DNA from: Stichopus chloronotus
Taxonomy: Eukaryota; Echinodermata; Holothuroidea; Aspidochirotida; Stichopodidae
Assembly (NCBI GenBank): GCA_021234535.1
Contig: CM037833.1
Coordinates: 868,001 to 932,000 of the forward strand
Direction: 5' to 3'
Length of the DNA: 64,000 bases
Part shown: piece after piece, positions 26,455 through 37,446 of the stretch
Numbering within the stretch: the stretch's first letter is position 1
Layout of the letters: each line of letters begins with the position of its first letter
The notes under the pieces: model-generated
Seen by the model: the letters and a program-made list of their open reading frames with translations, nothing else
Databases searched by the model: none
What the model was told of the DNA's origin: nothing
Made by a program: the position numbers and the translations under genes

Positions 26455-26660
26455 TTCATTGTGAGTAATGTTATGAGTACGACATTCGTCAACAAATGTT
26501 TACTTTGTATGTAAAAACAAGTCACTTGAGTTCTCTATTGGGGATTACGTATGAAAAATTTACGACAAACACGAAGTGACCTTTGATACCATACGTGTTT
26601 GCTCTTTAACTGGTTCCAGTTACTCATGTAAAGTGATAAACGGTCATTTCTTAACTTTAG
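26455..26660 (-). pseudogene. Exon-like repeat, decayed copy 1
   Basis: Shares TCAACAAATG, a GAACTC/AGTTCTC-type segment, TGACCTTTGATACC and CTGGTTCC with 32,165-32,400, and the same order more weakly with 31,765-31,985. Read on the minus strand it carries stops within the frame corresponding to the open copy at 31.8 kb. A CCAG lies at the upstream edge, as in the other two copies. This may be a decayed exon of a duplicated gene or simply a dispersed repeat. Confidence 0.35.
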
Positions 26661-28009
26661 CTATATTTTAGGTATACAATAGTCCAAGTCCTCTATCTGA
26701 AACAGAAAATATTACTAATTGTACTTGGTAATATAGGAGCAGTTCACACGCATCATGTTTAAGAGTACAGTAGCTTAAATTAAATTATTCCAAACTATTC
26801 CATTTTCAGTGGTAAAGTTTGAAGGAAACACTGGCACGTTGTCGAACATGTGATATCTTGCATCTAACAGAAAAAAAAAGTTTTTCATTCAAAATTAAAG
26901 TTTACTCTCGAAGGAGAGCATACACCTATGTAAGAGAATTAAATTGGTGGTTGATATGATTCTGTGGGTTCAATGACATATAATTGTACATGTTTCCATT
27001 GCCTTACATTGTTTTCTAGCTGGAACTAAATTACCGAAGTCATTTCATCTGTTACTTTGCAGCTCATTTTTGGTGCCGATTTTTGTATTCACAGCGGGAT
27101 TTCTGTGTATGTATTTTTGTGCATTCATGGTTATAAACATCATATCTCGAAAGTCGGAAACATCCAATAATCCTGAATTTTAGAGTTGTAAAGAGATGAT
27201 CATTCTACGCCACCGCACTCAAAAGGGACATACAAAGTTCAGTCTTCCCGTGTTTACGTAGAGTTTACTAACCTTTGCTTTATTCCCCCTCAGACAGTCT
27301 GATTAGACAAGGTAGAATATTAAAAATGGAAAACTTATACACTGTTCGAAGCAAGATTTCGTTATACTTAGCTGACTCGTAGATAACGGGTAGAAATCAT
27401 TTACATATGGTATCATAGACAATCGTTTGCTCTGTAATAATTGGTCAATGTTGTAGACCTCGTGATCATATAACCCTGGAAGCCAAAAGGCTCGCACAGG
27501 TAGATCAATCAAACTGTCAACGTTTTTCTCTCTAGACACTAATTTTCGTCAATTTATGTGCCAGTCGAATCAAAGAATAAAAAGGAACTGCGATCGTGTA
27601 ATTGGAAGATCTCTAAATGTTTCTGTTCTGACGTCTCTCTCTCTCTCTATTGTAAAGGGAACTTTCTGTGTTACTAACGTAGAACATCCGTCGATGGAGC
27701 AGTCGTACAGGCCCGTAGCTGGGGGGGGGGGGGGGTGGAGCGTTCGAATGACCCACCCCAACTTGAGGAAGGTCCATTTTTCCAGCCCTGTGTTTGAAGG
27801 ATCAGCTGTAAAATATTTTTTTCTTGATATATTGAGGCCGAATTTCCGTTCACTTTTAGCAGGAAGATAAAACCATTCCACTTATGTCATAAAATGTATG
27901 CAGGCCCAAACTGACCACAATATCTCATCACTATTCTATGTGGGGTGATTAGGTAATAAGCTCAAAAACGCGCATGCATGGTTATGTCATTGTGGCCGTG
28001 GATATCACT
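26661..28009. other. Unassigned stretch with a G-run
   Basis: A 17-base G-run at 27,721-27,737 follows CAGGCCCGTAGCT, a phrase resembling the end of the element at 54,648. A minus-strand frame at 27,303-27,539 starts at GTG. It contains AGCCTTTTGGCTT, also present at 41,963-41,980, so it is probably repeat-derived. Frames at 27,556-27,881 oppose each other and span the G-run. Confidence 0.4.
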
Positions 28010-28029
28010 GAACTAGATACAATACAAAG

Positions 28030-28230
28030 CCCGGGACACACTGCCACGACAACCTGCGAAACGACGGCGACCACCCACCGCGTCTGCTGTAATCGTGGCG
28101 GTGTGATCGGTTCCACGACTAGCGTTCAGTTGTGTCGTAAGCCGTCGCTGGGCCAGATTAAAAATGTCCAATTGTAGTCGGGTGCGATCGGTGCCTTTTA
28201 AGCCCTGTTCAAACCGCCACGACTACCAAA
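28030..28230. other. GC-rich patch with repeated GCCACGAC phrase
   Basis: GCCCGGGACACACTGCCACGAC at the left and GCCCTGTTCAAACCGCCACGAC at the right are direct near-repeats enclosing about 150 bp rich in CG dinucleotides. The inner text (ATCGTGGCGG and CCACGAC) gives several small inverted pairs. It may be a degraded mobile element; no coding frame is convincing. Confidence 0.35.
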
Positions 28231-28340
28231 GTGTCTACTCATGCTCGTAGTAAAGGAGGGGGCGAAGGAGGCGATCGTCTCCCCCCCCCCTTGGCCGTAT
28301 TGTGGTATTTTTTTAAGACTTCGCCAGAAATACCCAGGAG

Positions 28341-28827
28341 CATAGGCGTAGCCAGGGAAAGTAGGGCGACCCTGCTTGATCTAATTTTCGTTTTTTTTTT
28401 TTTCCCCCCTGCGATATCACTAAACAGTGATTACCTCAATCTATACGGCAGGCCTACCAAGGCAGGGGTGGAATGCAGGGTTGAGAGCACGTATGCATGC
28501 ATGTTTAACACCCAGGAAGGGCAGTACCCTACTATGCGAGTGGTTTGTAGAGCCAAACGTTTCTTTGAATGCTCATCTCGGCATTGCATCATTTTTCACA
28601 AATTGTTGTCTCAGTGATTGAGAAATTGTAGACATGAGATTTTTATTTCAAGGTCTGGTTCATGCAGCTGAAAAGAATCGGAAAGTGCTATTTCCGGCCA
28701 TCTGGGGGGTTTTTAAAACCCAAAATTTTCTTCCACGCTCCGCACCAACTGATGGTGGCGCTCCGCTTAGATAGTCTTCACGAGTTCACACCCCTCCTCC
28801 CTTGGTATATTCATGACTACGCCCCTG
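28341..28827. mobile_element. Putative non-autonomous element with GGCGTAGYCA inverted ends
   Basis: The left edge reads CATAGGCGTAGCCAGG and the right edge TCATGACTACGCCCCTG, an inverted match over the GGCGTAG(C/T)CA core. Inside lies a core (about 28,730-28,785) whose reverse complement matches 33,455-33,525. That core includes GCGCCA, GTTGGT and CGGAGCGT and is itself partly palindromic. Frames within it span poly-T and poly-C and are not genes. Confidence 0.45.
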
Positions 28828-31764
28828 TTTCTACTATTTATGTAAATTGTTCACGAGGGAAGGTTTCCAGAATGCAGGTGATCTGTAGATTTCACATTTT
28901 CCCGGGAAAATCATGCCCCCCCCGACACCCTAGCAGCTGCAAGCTAACGGCACTCGTCAGCCCTTCCGTATGTGGAAAAAGGTCCACATCTTGCAAAGAA
29001 GACCCACCTCTCCACATGGGCAAATGAGCACTAGAAAAAAAGAAAGAAAAAAAAGGTGTACGATTCTACTCCAGATCAGGTATAACACCATTGGTAACAT
29101 TACCGTTGGTTAATGCACGTATGTGTGTGGCGTGTACGTGTGTATGTGGGGGTTGGTCTGTTTCGTTTTTGCTGTAGTGAGCAATTTCAACACCCTTACG
29201 AGTAGAGCCTCGACAGAGCCTAAAATCAAGCCATGCATGGTTTGAATCTGAGGTCTTTTTGTCATACTACTAACGATCGTTAAACATTATCTTTTTTGTA
29301 ATATAATTGTGCTTAACATTAGATGATGTGCCGTATTCTACCCAAAATGCAACAGTTTCCTGTGCATTGGTCTAAATTTAACTCCCACTATTCTTGTTTT
29401 GATAAACATGCTCTCATTGCATATCTTTTATTTGGAAGGTGAAATTTTTAAAATATGAAGCGACAAATGCAGAACACACAACAACAGAAACAACAAAATG
29501 GTCTAATCTGTACCATATTTGGGGAGAGACATGGCCTTTTAATACAGAATGAATAAATTCAACTCAGATTGATGGCTGGAAAATGACTACAAATTACTAC
29601 AAGTTGTGTGTCATTAATAGAGAGGGGGTTCATAGTAAATACGCGAATAGAGCGCTTTTAGATGAAGCTTCTGCCCAATATTAATACATTTATTTGAAAG
29701 TGTTATGAATAGTCTATGTATCAGCTACCCAACGGCCTTAAGATTGAACAGTTTTAGAGATATGCTTCCTGCACTTGCAAATTTCGAACTGATCTCTAAC
29801 ATACAACGTATGCTATGTATAAGATATATATTCATATATGCTATGTATAAGTTATATTTTGATTCCTACCACCCCCCCCCCCCTTTAAAAGGGTGCACCG
29901 ACTACCTGCGGAGTAACTTGTACTTGAGCTGGATTGACAGCACACAGTAGAAACACGGCAAACTTTGCTGTAATCGAGACTTGTTATGATTAAATGGCCA
30001 TTGACCTATTTCCTTGGAAGCCAAGTGTAGGCTTAAATAAAAGTTCCCCAAACCCTCGAGAAGTAATAATAATATTAACGTTAATGTTGCATCACATCTG
30101 AACTTCAGAACACGCAGTTGTTATACGAATAAAAACTAAGTAAAAGTATTTAGTGCCCATCATTGGAAATAAAATGGACGCACGTGTTCAGTTAACTTCA
30201 AAAATTGAAAATAGTTAAATACTGTTATAAGGTTTTCATTTATTAACACAATGTTGGAAAGAAAACATAGTAAGTGGATAATATTACAAGGTTACTTGTT
30301 ACACAAAACATCTCAGACTAAAAATGTTTACAATGCATACTAAATCCATGGGAAGTGTAGTGTGCTTTCTGGGCTCTACCGTGCAGACCCACTGTCTAGA
30401 TCTGCAACGTCCCTAACCGAACAGATTTACCCTTCTTTTGTTAAATAATCTAACATGTAACATGATGTATGTTTCTCCAATATGGAGTCTTACATAATCG
30501 CTTGTGAAAGTTGAAATGTACTCCAAAAATAAACCTGGTCAGACGTTTGATAATAGCTTAACCTTACCTTCAGAAAACATGTGAATCACTCATAAATGTA
30601 TTAACAACCATAAATGGAATGTCAACTATAAATAGTATAATTTTTAACCATAAGTGTAATAACCGACAACAAGATATATGTAATTACCGTCAAACATTAA
30701 TGCGACGATCTGATCCCACCATAGATGTAATTACCTTTCACTATAAATTTAATAAAGTATAAAAAAAACACCTTAGTTAGGATACTTGACCTCTGACCCA
30801 CATTTCATCAACTTATGTTTTCCAATCTGAGCTAAAATGCGTAGTACCACGGTACTGCATCATGCGTGATGCAACTGCGTGTATTTTCTGTTGCGAATAG
30901 CCATAGGTTTTCTTACGTAGGTGTGGCCATATGGGCTGCATGGCATCCATTGAGTGCATCCGTGGTCGACTCAACTGCTTGTGCAGATCTAAGCAAATAC
31001 TTAGTGTTCTATTTCTTATTATTGTAAAGTCGAGATAGACACAATGGTCATCAAAATTGATGAGACCATCCAGTAACGCCTTTTATTCCCTTACAATACG
31101 TTCCTTTAAAGTATAGTCTGATTTTATTTAATTCCCTGTCTGCCTTTATTGAACTACAATTCTCTATAACCTATTCGCGTAAAATGAACCAGTCATACGG
31201 GGCGCTGACTGCGGTAGAATCAAACATATACTTTTTTCTCGCCTGTAGGGCCAGGTTTACTTGGGGCTCAAGTTCAAGTTATGATAGGAATGAAAGAGCT
31301 TATAGGGTCACCCCCCCTCCACACACAAACACACACCCTCGCACACATTAGAAATGAACTCCATAGATTTCTTACGTCCATGTAACGTGGCCGTCTTTCA
31401 GTGATCGGGGTGGGGGACAGAACTTGCTTCGGAATTTTTAATGTTAAAGTAACAGTTGCGTTGTCAGGATTATTTGACAAGGCCAGGAAAGGTATGGAAA
31501 ACGTGAAGGGCTGACTAATTGGGAATTCGAAGAAATTCATGAAAGCACCATTTTCTGGAACTTACTTACTGCGCCCAGGAAGGACGATTTAAGCGAATCT
31601 AGGTGGTTTTTATGTATGTCTTTTTTTAACTCTCCACTCTCATAAAAAGAAATCTTTGAGTTCAATATAAGAGGGACATATTTTCTGTACCATACTGTAT
31701 CACATCCATTAATGTCTCCTCATCCATGTCGTAAATCAATGTCGTGTTAGTCCATTGAAAAGCG
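28828..31764. other. Long unassigned stretch
   Basis: Holds a GTGTGTGGCGTGTACGTGTG segment (29,122-29,142), a poly-C run at about 29,870-29,883, duplicated TATGCTATGTATAAG-type phrases at 29,810-29,850, and repeated CATAAATGTA/CATAAGTGTAA phrases at 30,590-30,730. No recognisable gene or element. Confidence 0.4.
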
Positions 31765-31985
31765 CCCTATTTCCCATTTAAGGATACTGTTACGAATACA
31801 ACACATGTCAACAAATGCAAACAATCGTTTCTCTCGTACAGATATAAGAACAAGTCGTCGCTGGAGTTTTCTGTTGGCGGTTATGCGTGAAAATATTTTA
31901 ACGAAACCAAAGTGATCATTGATACCCAATGATACCCAACGAGCTTGCTCAAAGTCTGTTTTCTGAAGATTTATTCTATAAACTT
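31765..31985 (-). CDS. Exon-like repeat, open copy 2 (unidentified)
   Basis: On the minus strand an open frame runs to a TAG at 31,747-31,749 and has no ATG start. Its residues include FEQARWVSLGIND, RRLVLISVREKR and FAFVDMCC. A conserved CAG at about 31,965, placed as in the copies at 26,640 and 32,365, could be a splice acceptor. The two relatives have in-frame stops, so this is the only open member. The family is unknown to me. It could be a host exon that was duplicated, or a piece of a mobile-element ORF. Confidence 0.3.
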
Positions 31986-32164
31986 TCAAAATTTTCAATT
32001 TTTTTTAGAAAATTTTTGAACAATTGTAATGACGCGAAACTCATCTTGCGCATGTTTTAAGAAGATGAAGCTTTTACAGATGTTTATATTAATACAAAGG
32101 AAAGGATTGACAATTACAAAAGATGTGTTTCTTGTGTACCATGCCTGTGTAAGGAAAACGCCTT

Positions 32165-32400
32165 ATTTCCCTTCAAGAGCACTGTCATGAATACAATAGT
32201 TGTCAACAAATTTAAATAATAGTGACTCTTTCAGTTTCGTTTTTTTTTTTTTATTCAAATATTAAATCAAGTCGATAGAGTTTTCTATCTTCGGTTAGTT
32301 ATTAATATATTACTACTAACACACATTGACCTTTGATACCCTATGTGTTTGCTTAGAGTCTGGTTCCGTCAAGTCATGCAAGATGAGGTAGCTATTCATT
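32165..32400 (-). pseudogene. Exon-like repeat, decayed copy 3
   Basis: Aligns with 31,765-31,985 through CACTGTCATGAATACAA against ACTGTTACGAATACAA, GTCAACAAAT, and AGAGTCTGG against AAAGTCTG. It aligns with 26,455-26,660 through TTGACCTTTGATACC. An 11-base poly-T interrupts it and the minus frame has tandem stops. It lies about 0.4 kb from the open copy, as a direct tandem repeat. Confidence 0.4.
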
Positions 32401-32419
32401 ACTTTATGTATCCATTAGC

Positions 32420-33285
32420 TCTCTATAGATTTGACGTCTACTATAGATACAATCTTTTATCAAATACATGATATACATGACATGGTTCCTCAGTTTGTGC
32501 TTGGCCTACTCATTTCGTCTATGTTCCTTGGACTGTTTAAACACTATTGAAAATTATCCCAGTATGATGTTAAGGTTGTGGGAAAACTGTCACATAATCA
32601 AACATATAGAGTATCTTATCTAAAATAACAAACTTTCCTTCAATATTTAAACTTCTTTTCTATGGATTCCATCTAATCAAGTCAATTTTATTTAATAATG
32701 GGAGGAGTTATCAAGGCGAGGGAGCAAGTAATGTACTGCTTGTGTTCATCGTCTTTCATAATTTTCTCCTTCCATATCATTAAGCACACAATTACGACAA
32801 GACTTATAAGTTGAAATGACGTTTTTGATTGAGGTAAAAGTTTTATTAATTTCACTGTGAATTCAATCAGCATCAGTTAAATTGAAAGAGCGATCCTCCA
32901 ACATAGTTTGTTGCTATATAGTCGATTGTTAGAGTTGTAAACACATTTTTCTCAACTGTATTATCCATTAATGTGCATATTTCCCATTTGTGTGTTATGG
33001 ATTCCCGGAATCAGATGAGGAGACAGAAGTTAGCAGATCATGGGAAGGGGAGCTAGGTATATGATGGTAAGTTTTATTACCCCACCCAAAAAGCGAAAAC
33101 ACTTTCTTGAGAATCTTTTTTTTTCTAAATTATAATTCATCCAGATTTTTTTTTTAATTTAATAGATATTATTACAAAGAAGAGACTGAAAGTTTCGTTG
33201 ATTTCTCTTTGATTCTATGAGCGGAGCGACACAGTTTACACCTATTGCACGAGGAAAGAAAAAAAAAACATGACAACAATATTTG
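32420..33285. other. Unassigned AT-rich stretch
   Basis: No recognisable coding or repeat structure, apart from T-runs around 33,115-33,155. Confidence 0.4.
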
Positions 33286-33289
33286 CGAG

Positions 33290-33620
33290 ATCGCAGGAAA
33301 TGGCACTTTGTGAGCCCATTTTCAGATTTCAATCAAGAAGTGGCGCCCCAAGTCAAATGATTTTTTTTTTTTTTTCACATATTGCCGTAATTCTATAAAA
33401 GGGTATATCAGACTGGCTTTCACCAGGAGAGGTTTTCTACATTTGGGCACAGAGTGCGAGCAGGATTATCCAAGCTCAGCGCCAACGTTGGTTGGCTCGG
33501 AGCGTCCAAGAAAATCTTGGCTCTTAAGGGTGGGGCAAAATAATGTTTTGCTTTACATATCCTAGGATAGCGGGTACTTCCCGAATGTTCTGTACTTGAT
33601 GTACCCAGTTTTGAGCCAGG
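33290..33620. repeat. Dispersed repeat related to the 28.7 kb element
   Basis: The stretch 33,455-33,525 matches the reverse complement of 28,730-28,785, including CTCAGCGCCAACGTTGGTTGG, CGGAGCGTCCAAGAAAAT and the surrounding order. GGAAATGGCACTTT at about 33,297 also corresponds to the inverted AAAGTGCTATTTCC at 28,682. A minus frame of 69 codons lies over it and is not considered a gene. Confidence 0.5.
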
Positions 33621-36530
33621 AAAAATCAAGGGGTTTACAAATATTTAAATTGACCAGATCAAAGATATTTTGCTATCCCTGGGATACGTTTGATGAGGTA
33701 CCATGACCAGCCTTTGTTATCAGGGAGGGGGCTGAATAAAGCATAGGGTTTAAGAGAAGGGTCCAAAAAGTTGTTACGCAATCTAAGAAAAACGCCACCA
33801 GCAGTTGGCCTCGCAGCATAATGAGAAAATGTTTTAGACAAAAATGCCGCTCAGGTAGCAGGAAATTCCACTTAACTGTCACTCTGGCCAATTTGCAAAA
33901 ACTTGAAAAATTTGTCTATCAACTTATGTCCTTATCTTTCATTTGGAATTCCTAATTTTCACTATGAAATCTAATTAAGTTAGCTTTTCGCTCTGCCAGA
34001 AATATGGCATTGCTTCCCCCAGAAAAAAAAAAAAAATGGGAAAAGGGAACGGTCCCTGTACTTTACCCCCCCCCCTCTCCTACGCCTTTGAAAAGGAGCA
34101 ACACAATCTGTTTGCGGAAGGCGTACTAGAAAATTTCGCAAAGTAAGTTTTAAATTAACATATTTTATTAATGACAAATTTAAAAATGGGAAGGGGCCAG
34201 AAACACTTACTTAGTTATATTGCTTTGAATTTATTAAACGTTCTTTACAGAGACTTTGGAAACTGCTTACGTGGATTACTGTCATGTTAGAAAACAAATT
34301 GTGAGTGACGTTTCCCATTTTTTTTTATTTTTATTTGCATTTTCTGTGCGTCATGAGGGGTGACTTCAGCGACGTGGCCAGGGGTATGAGGAAGGTATCC
34401 CCACATGTTCCCGACAGATTTTGTTGTATATTAAAAAGAACACTGTGTTAACTAAAAGTGACCTCAACCTAACACATAGGAGAAAGTTTCAGATAACTTC
34501 AAATCATTTCACAAAATTCCTGCCTCCTTCGAATAATTAGGAAAATGTTTAGAATAATCCAAATTAAACTGTTTTATATAATTTAATACAAGAATATATT
34601 CGCATATTTGGCAAAGTTATTGGCACATTAACCAACATAATGAGAAACAATGACTAAAAAATATACCAACAGACCGCGGAGCTTGAGCTGGGAGTAAACT
34701 GAATGTGTATAAGCAGGTTTTAAGGGGAGGAGGATCATCTGACTTTCCGTCCCTCTCTATAATTATTGAATATGTACCCTTATCTCCCACCGAAACTCAT
34801 GACATGAAGAAAACCACCTGATGTGTGGACTTACAAACTCATTAAAATTTGAACTTTCAAAATCAATTGCCAATTTAAGATTCGAAAAAGAAATGAACAA
34901 TGGCTATTGCTCCTTTTTATACATACCTTCCAGGGATACAAACGTAGAATGAAACTTAAAATCAAAGTTATTAAAAATAGTACAATGTGCATAAAATACT
35001 TCTATCAAACGAAATTTTATGTCTTGCAAAAAAGTGAAAAAGTTTCTTTAAAAAATACCAAAAGATATCTCCTCTTCATGGCATGAAACTTTATTATCAT
35101 CGTGAAACGCCTATTTAAGTTTGTAAAATAAAGCTCAATTGATACTACCTGTTCATACCAGGATGTACAGATGGTCATTGTTTTACCAATAGAAGATGTC
35201 CTCGGAAGAGCAACGCACCCTCATACGCTTACTATTCGGTAATAATAAAATGCTCCGCATGAAGAATTTGAAAGTTACCCCACCCCATTTTACAGGCATA
35301 TTTGTGAAAGAAATGTTACAGAGGTCAGTTTACTTCAGAGTGACTGATTGCGAATAAGTTCTCTGATCTAATTAATTCGTGTTACGACACCTTTTGCAGT
35401 ACATGAAATAATTATTACACTTACTGTCAGTATGTACAATGATGCAAAATAGAAATAGTCACTAGTATTTACAGTGATTATAGGTAATTAGTTGCATTTG
35501 TAATTAATAATTCTTGCATTTTAGAGTCATTTTAACTACCAGTGTAATATGTTGTTACAGTCTTCTTGGTTGTGTTCCTTTTTCGTGAAAGACAGAAACG
35601 GTGCGATTAGTTTAAAGTGATAGCGTGTGTACTGAAAAACCCAAAAGATAAGTTTATGTTCTATCTTAACTTTTTCTTTATTTTTAAATGTACACCCGCG
35701 GCTGTACATGAACGGACTGTCTTTCAATGAAGGAAAATGACAGTGACTACTTCGAAAAGCAACGGAATTGGCATAAAAACAGTAAAAGACAGAAATCACA
35801 TTTAAAAATTAACGGTTCTTACTATAACCGCCTACATAATGAATATGCAACAGTACAGGTCTCACTAGTGTATCAAAAACATACTAACCAAGTCGTCGCT
35901 CCTTGGCAGGTATAAGGAATTGCCGTATTTGGTGAAAGGAAACACCGTATTTAGAAATAACCTACGAACTGAGCACAACCTTGCCCGCGGCGTTAGTGAT
36001 CATGAGTTGTTAACTGAATATTTAATACTAGAATACTTCCCATTGGCTTGTTCAAAGAAGCACACCCTTGATTTGAATGGAAACTGTCAACCACTACATT
36101 ATAGGATTCTACACTTTTTGTCGTTATGTTAGAAGAATTTGAGATCATATGGCGAAATTAACCATCTGAAACCTATTATTTTCCCAGATTGTCTGAATGG
36201 TGTAATTAAAAGCCTTACCAAACTTTTGGAGGTGATATCCAATGTTTTTCCTTTTTGCCTACGCACGCAATCACTTTAAGAGAAATGTATACACGATATG
36301 AGCAGTGTTAATACTTTCGTTGTTGTAAATAATGTTGCTTCAAACGTATCAAACTTAACATCATTGTAATAATTATAATTACAATAGGAATAGCTCTGTC
36401 GTTGTAAGACTTTCACATACATAGCACTCTAGTACACGGTTTAAACCTGTTTTAACCATTACTTAGGAAACTTCTTATGTGCTGAGAAAATGAATTTCAG
36501 GGAGCGCCATCATCACTTAGTGCGGAACGT
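33621..36530. other. Unassigned stretch
   Basis: Contains A-, C- and T-runs near 34,023, 34,066 and 34,318, and a GACGTGGCCAGGGG phrase at 34,371 like the edge of the 28.3 kb element. A 62-codon ATG frame at 35,727-35,915 ends at CAG followed by GTATAAGG, which could be a splice donor, but nothing else supports it. Confidence 0.35.
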
Positions 36531-36559
36531 ACCAGAAACTTTTTGGCTTTACAAATCCC

Positions 36560-36602
36560 CAAGGTGACCGAAAACGGCACTTTCCGGGTATCCTGGTCTG
36601 GC
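36560..36602. repeat. Short dispersed GGAAACGGCACTTTCCGGG motif
   Basis: TGACCGAAAACGGCACTTTCCGGGTATCC here is closely matched at 38,795-38,830 in the same orientation, and more weakly at 33,295 and 28,682. The flanks do not match well, so only a core of about 30 bp is shared. Confidence 0.5.
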
Positions 36603-36827
36603 GGTGTACCAAACGTTTTAAGAAATTTTCAATTACCAGATGACGTAAGGTGCAGTTCTTTGCAATATTTTGCTTATTTTTCTGTCATAAAATGTGGCTA
36701 GTCAAAATATAAAAAAAAGTCCAACTTGTATTCAGATTTTCCGCCAACGGTCGCTTCTAGACTAAAACATTAGAAATCCAACTGCTAGGTAAAATTTACT
36801 GACAATCTTTTTAATTCCTATTTAACC

Positions 36828-36961
36828 TTATTTAAAATCTTGTGCAATATTTGTCATTGCTTTATTTCCGTAATCCGTAATTCGGCGTTCCATATCCCAG
36901 TCTTCTTTGCGTACGTCGACTTCGAGGAAGTCCTGTAGGTGCTTGTCATGTATAATATTCA
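36828..36961 (-). CDS. Candidate 3'-terminal coding exon, unidentified
   Basis: On the minus strand a strong acceptor (TTCTTATCTTCCTTCCAG) ends at 36,962. The exon that follows has two bases completing a codon, then 43 codons and TAA. Its peptide is charged and non-repetitive, containing HLQDFLEVDVRKEDWDMERR and ending NIAQDFK. GC content and mixed codon choice exceed those of flanking DNA. I do not recognise the family. Its entry phase (previous exon ends one base into a codon) is the same as for the candidate at 25,814. It is also compatible with the candidate first exon at 51,610, though 14.6 kb separates them and nothing joins them directly. Confidence 0.4.
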
Positions 36962-37242
36962 CTGGAAGGAAGATAAGAATGTTTTCATATGGTATCAAAG
37001 AAACATTTGTGCTATTAAAAGAACATAAAAAACATACGATACCATTCCTTATTTTCTTGCTTAATGTGCACACCAATAAATGTAAGCAACGACATGGTGA
37101 CGGTTGTATTATTTTAGGGTAACAAAAAGATGAAATTGCGTTATAAAATTAGACGTTCCAACGGTATTAATAATTATTGTAAGGGACAATTCACGTCTTC
37201 ATTAAGTGCTACACGTATACTACTTTATTTTCTTACTCTTAC

Positions 37243-37446
37243 TTCTCTTGGTGAGGATCAGGTCATACAAGTCCCACATCACGCTGCTTCATTACAAACT
37301 ACATGTGTCATACATGTATTATTAATCTTTTACTTATATGAGTTTCTCTTGGTGAGGATCAGGTCATACAAGTCCCATATCATACTGCTTTATTACAAAC
37401 TGCATGTGTCATACATGTATTATTAATCTTTTACTATATGAGTTTC
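37243..37446. repeat. Recent tandem duplication, two ~101 bp units
   Basis: Units starting TCTCTTGGTGAGGATCAGG at 37,244 and 37,345 are nearly identical up to CTTTTACTATATGAGTTTCT, with only a few substitutions. A 98-codon frame (37,130-37,426) crosses both units, but its repeated part simply reflects the duplication. Confidence 0.92.

Noticed and set aside
27303..27539. Minus-strand frame with LPVRAFWLPGLYD resembling a structured protein
   Set aside because: The GAGCCTTTTGGCTT core also occurs at 41,963-41,980 in a repeat context, the start is GTG, and no family match could be justified.
28231..28617. 128-codon plus-strand frame as a gene
   Set aside because: It spans poly-C and poly-T tracts and a dispersed element edge; composition changes abruptly within it.
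35727..35915. Plus-strand ATG frame ending in CAG/GTATAAGG as a first exon
   Set aside because: Donor is only moderate, composition is ordinary, and there is no second line of support.
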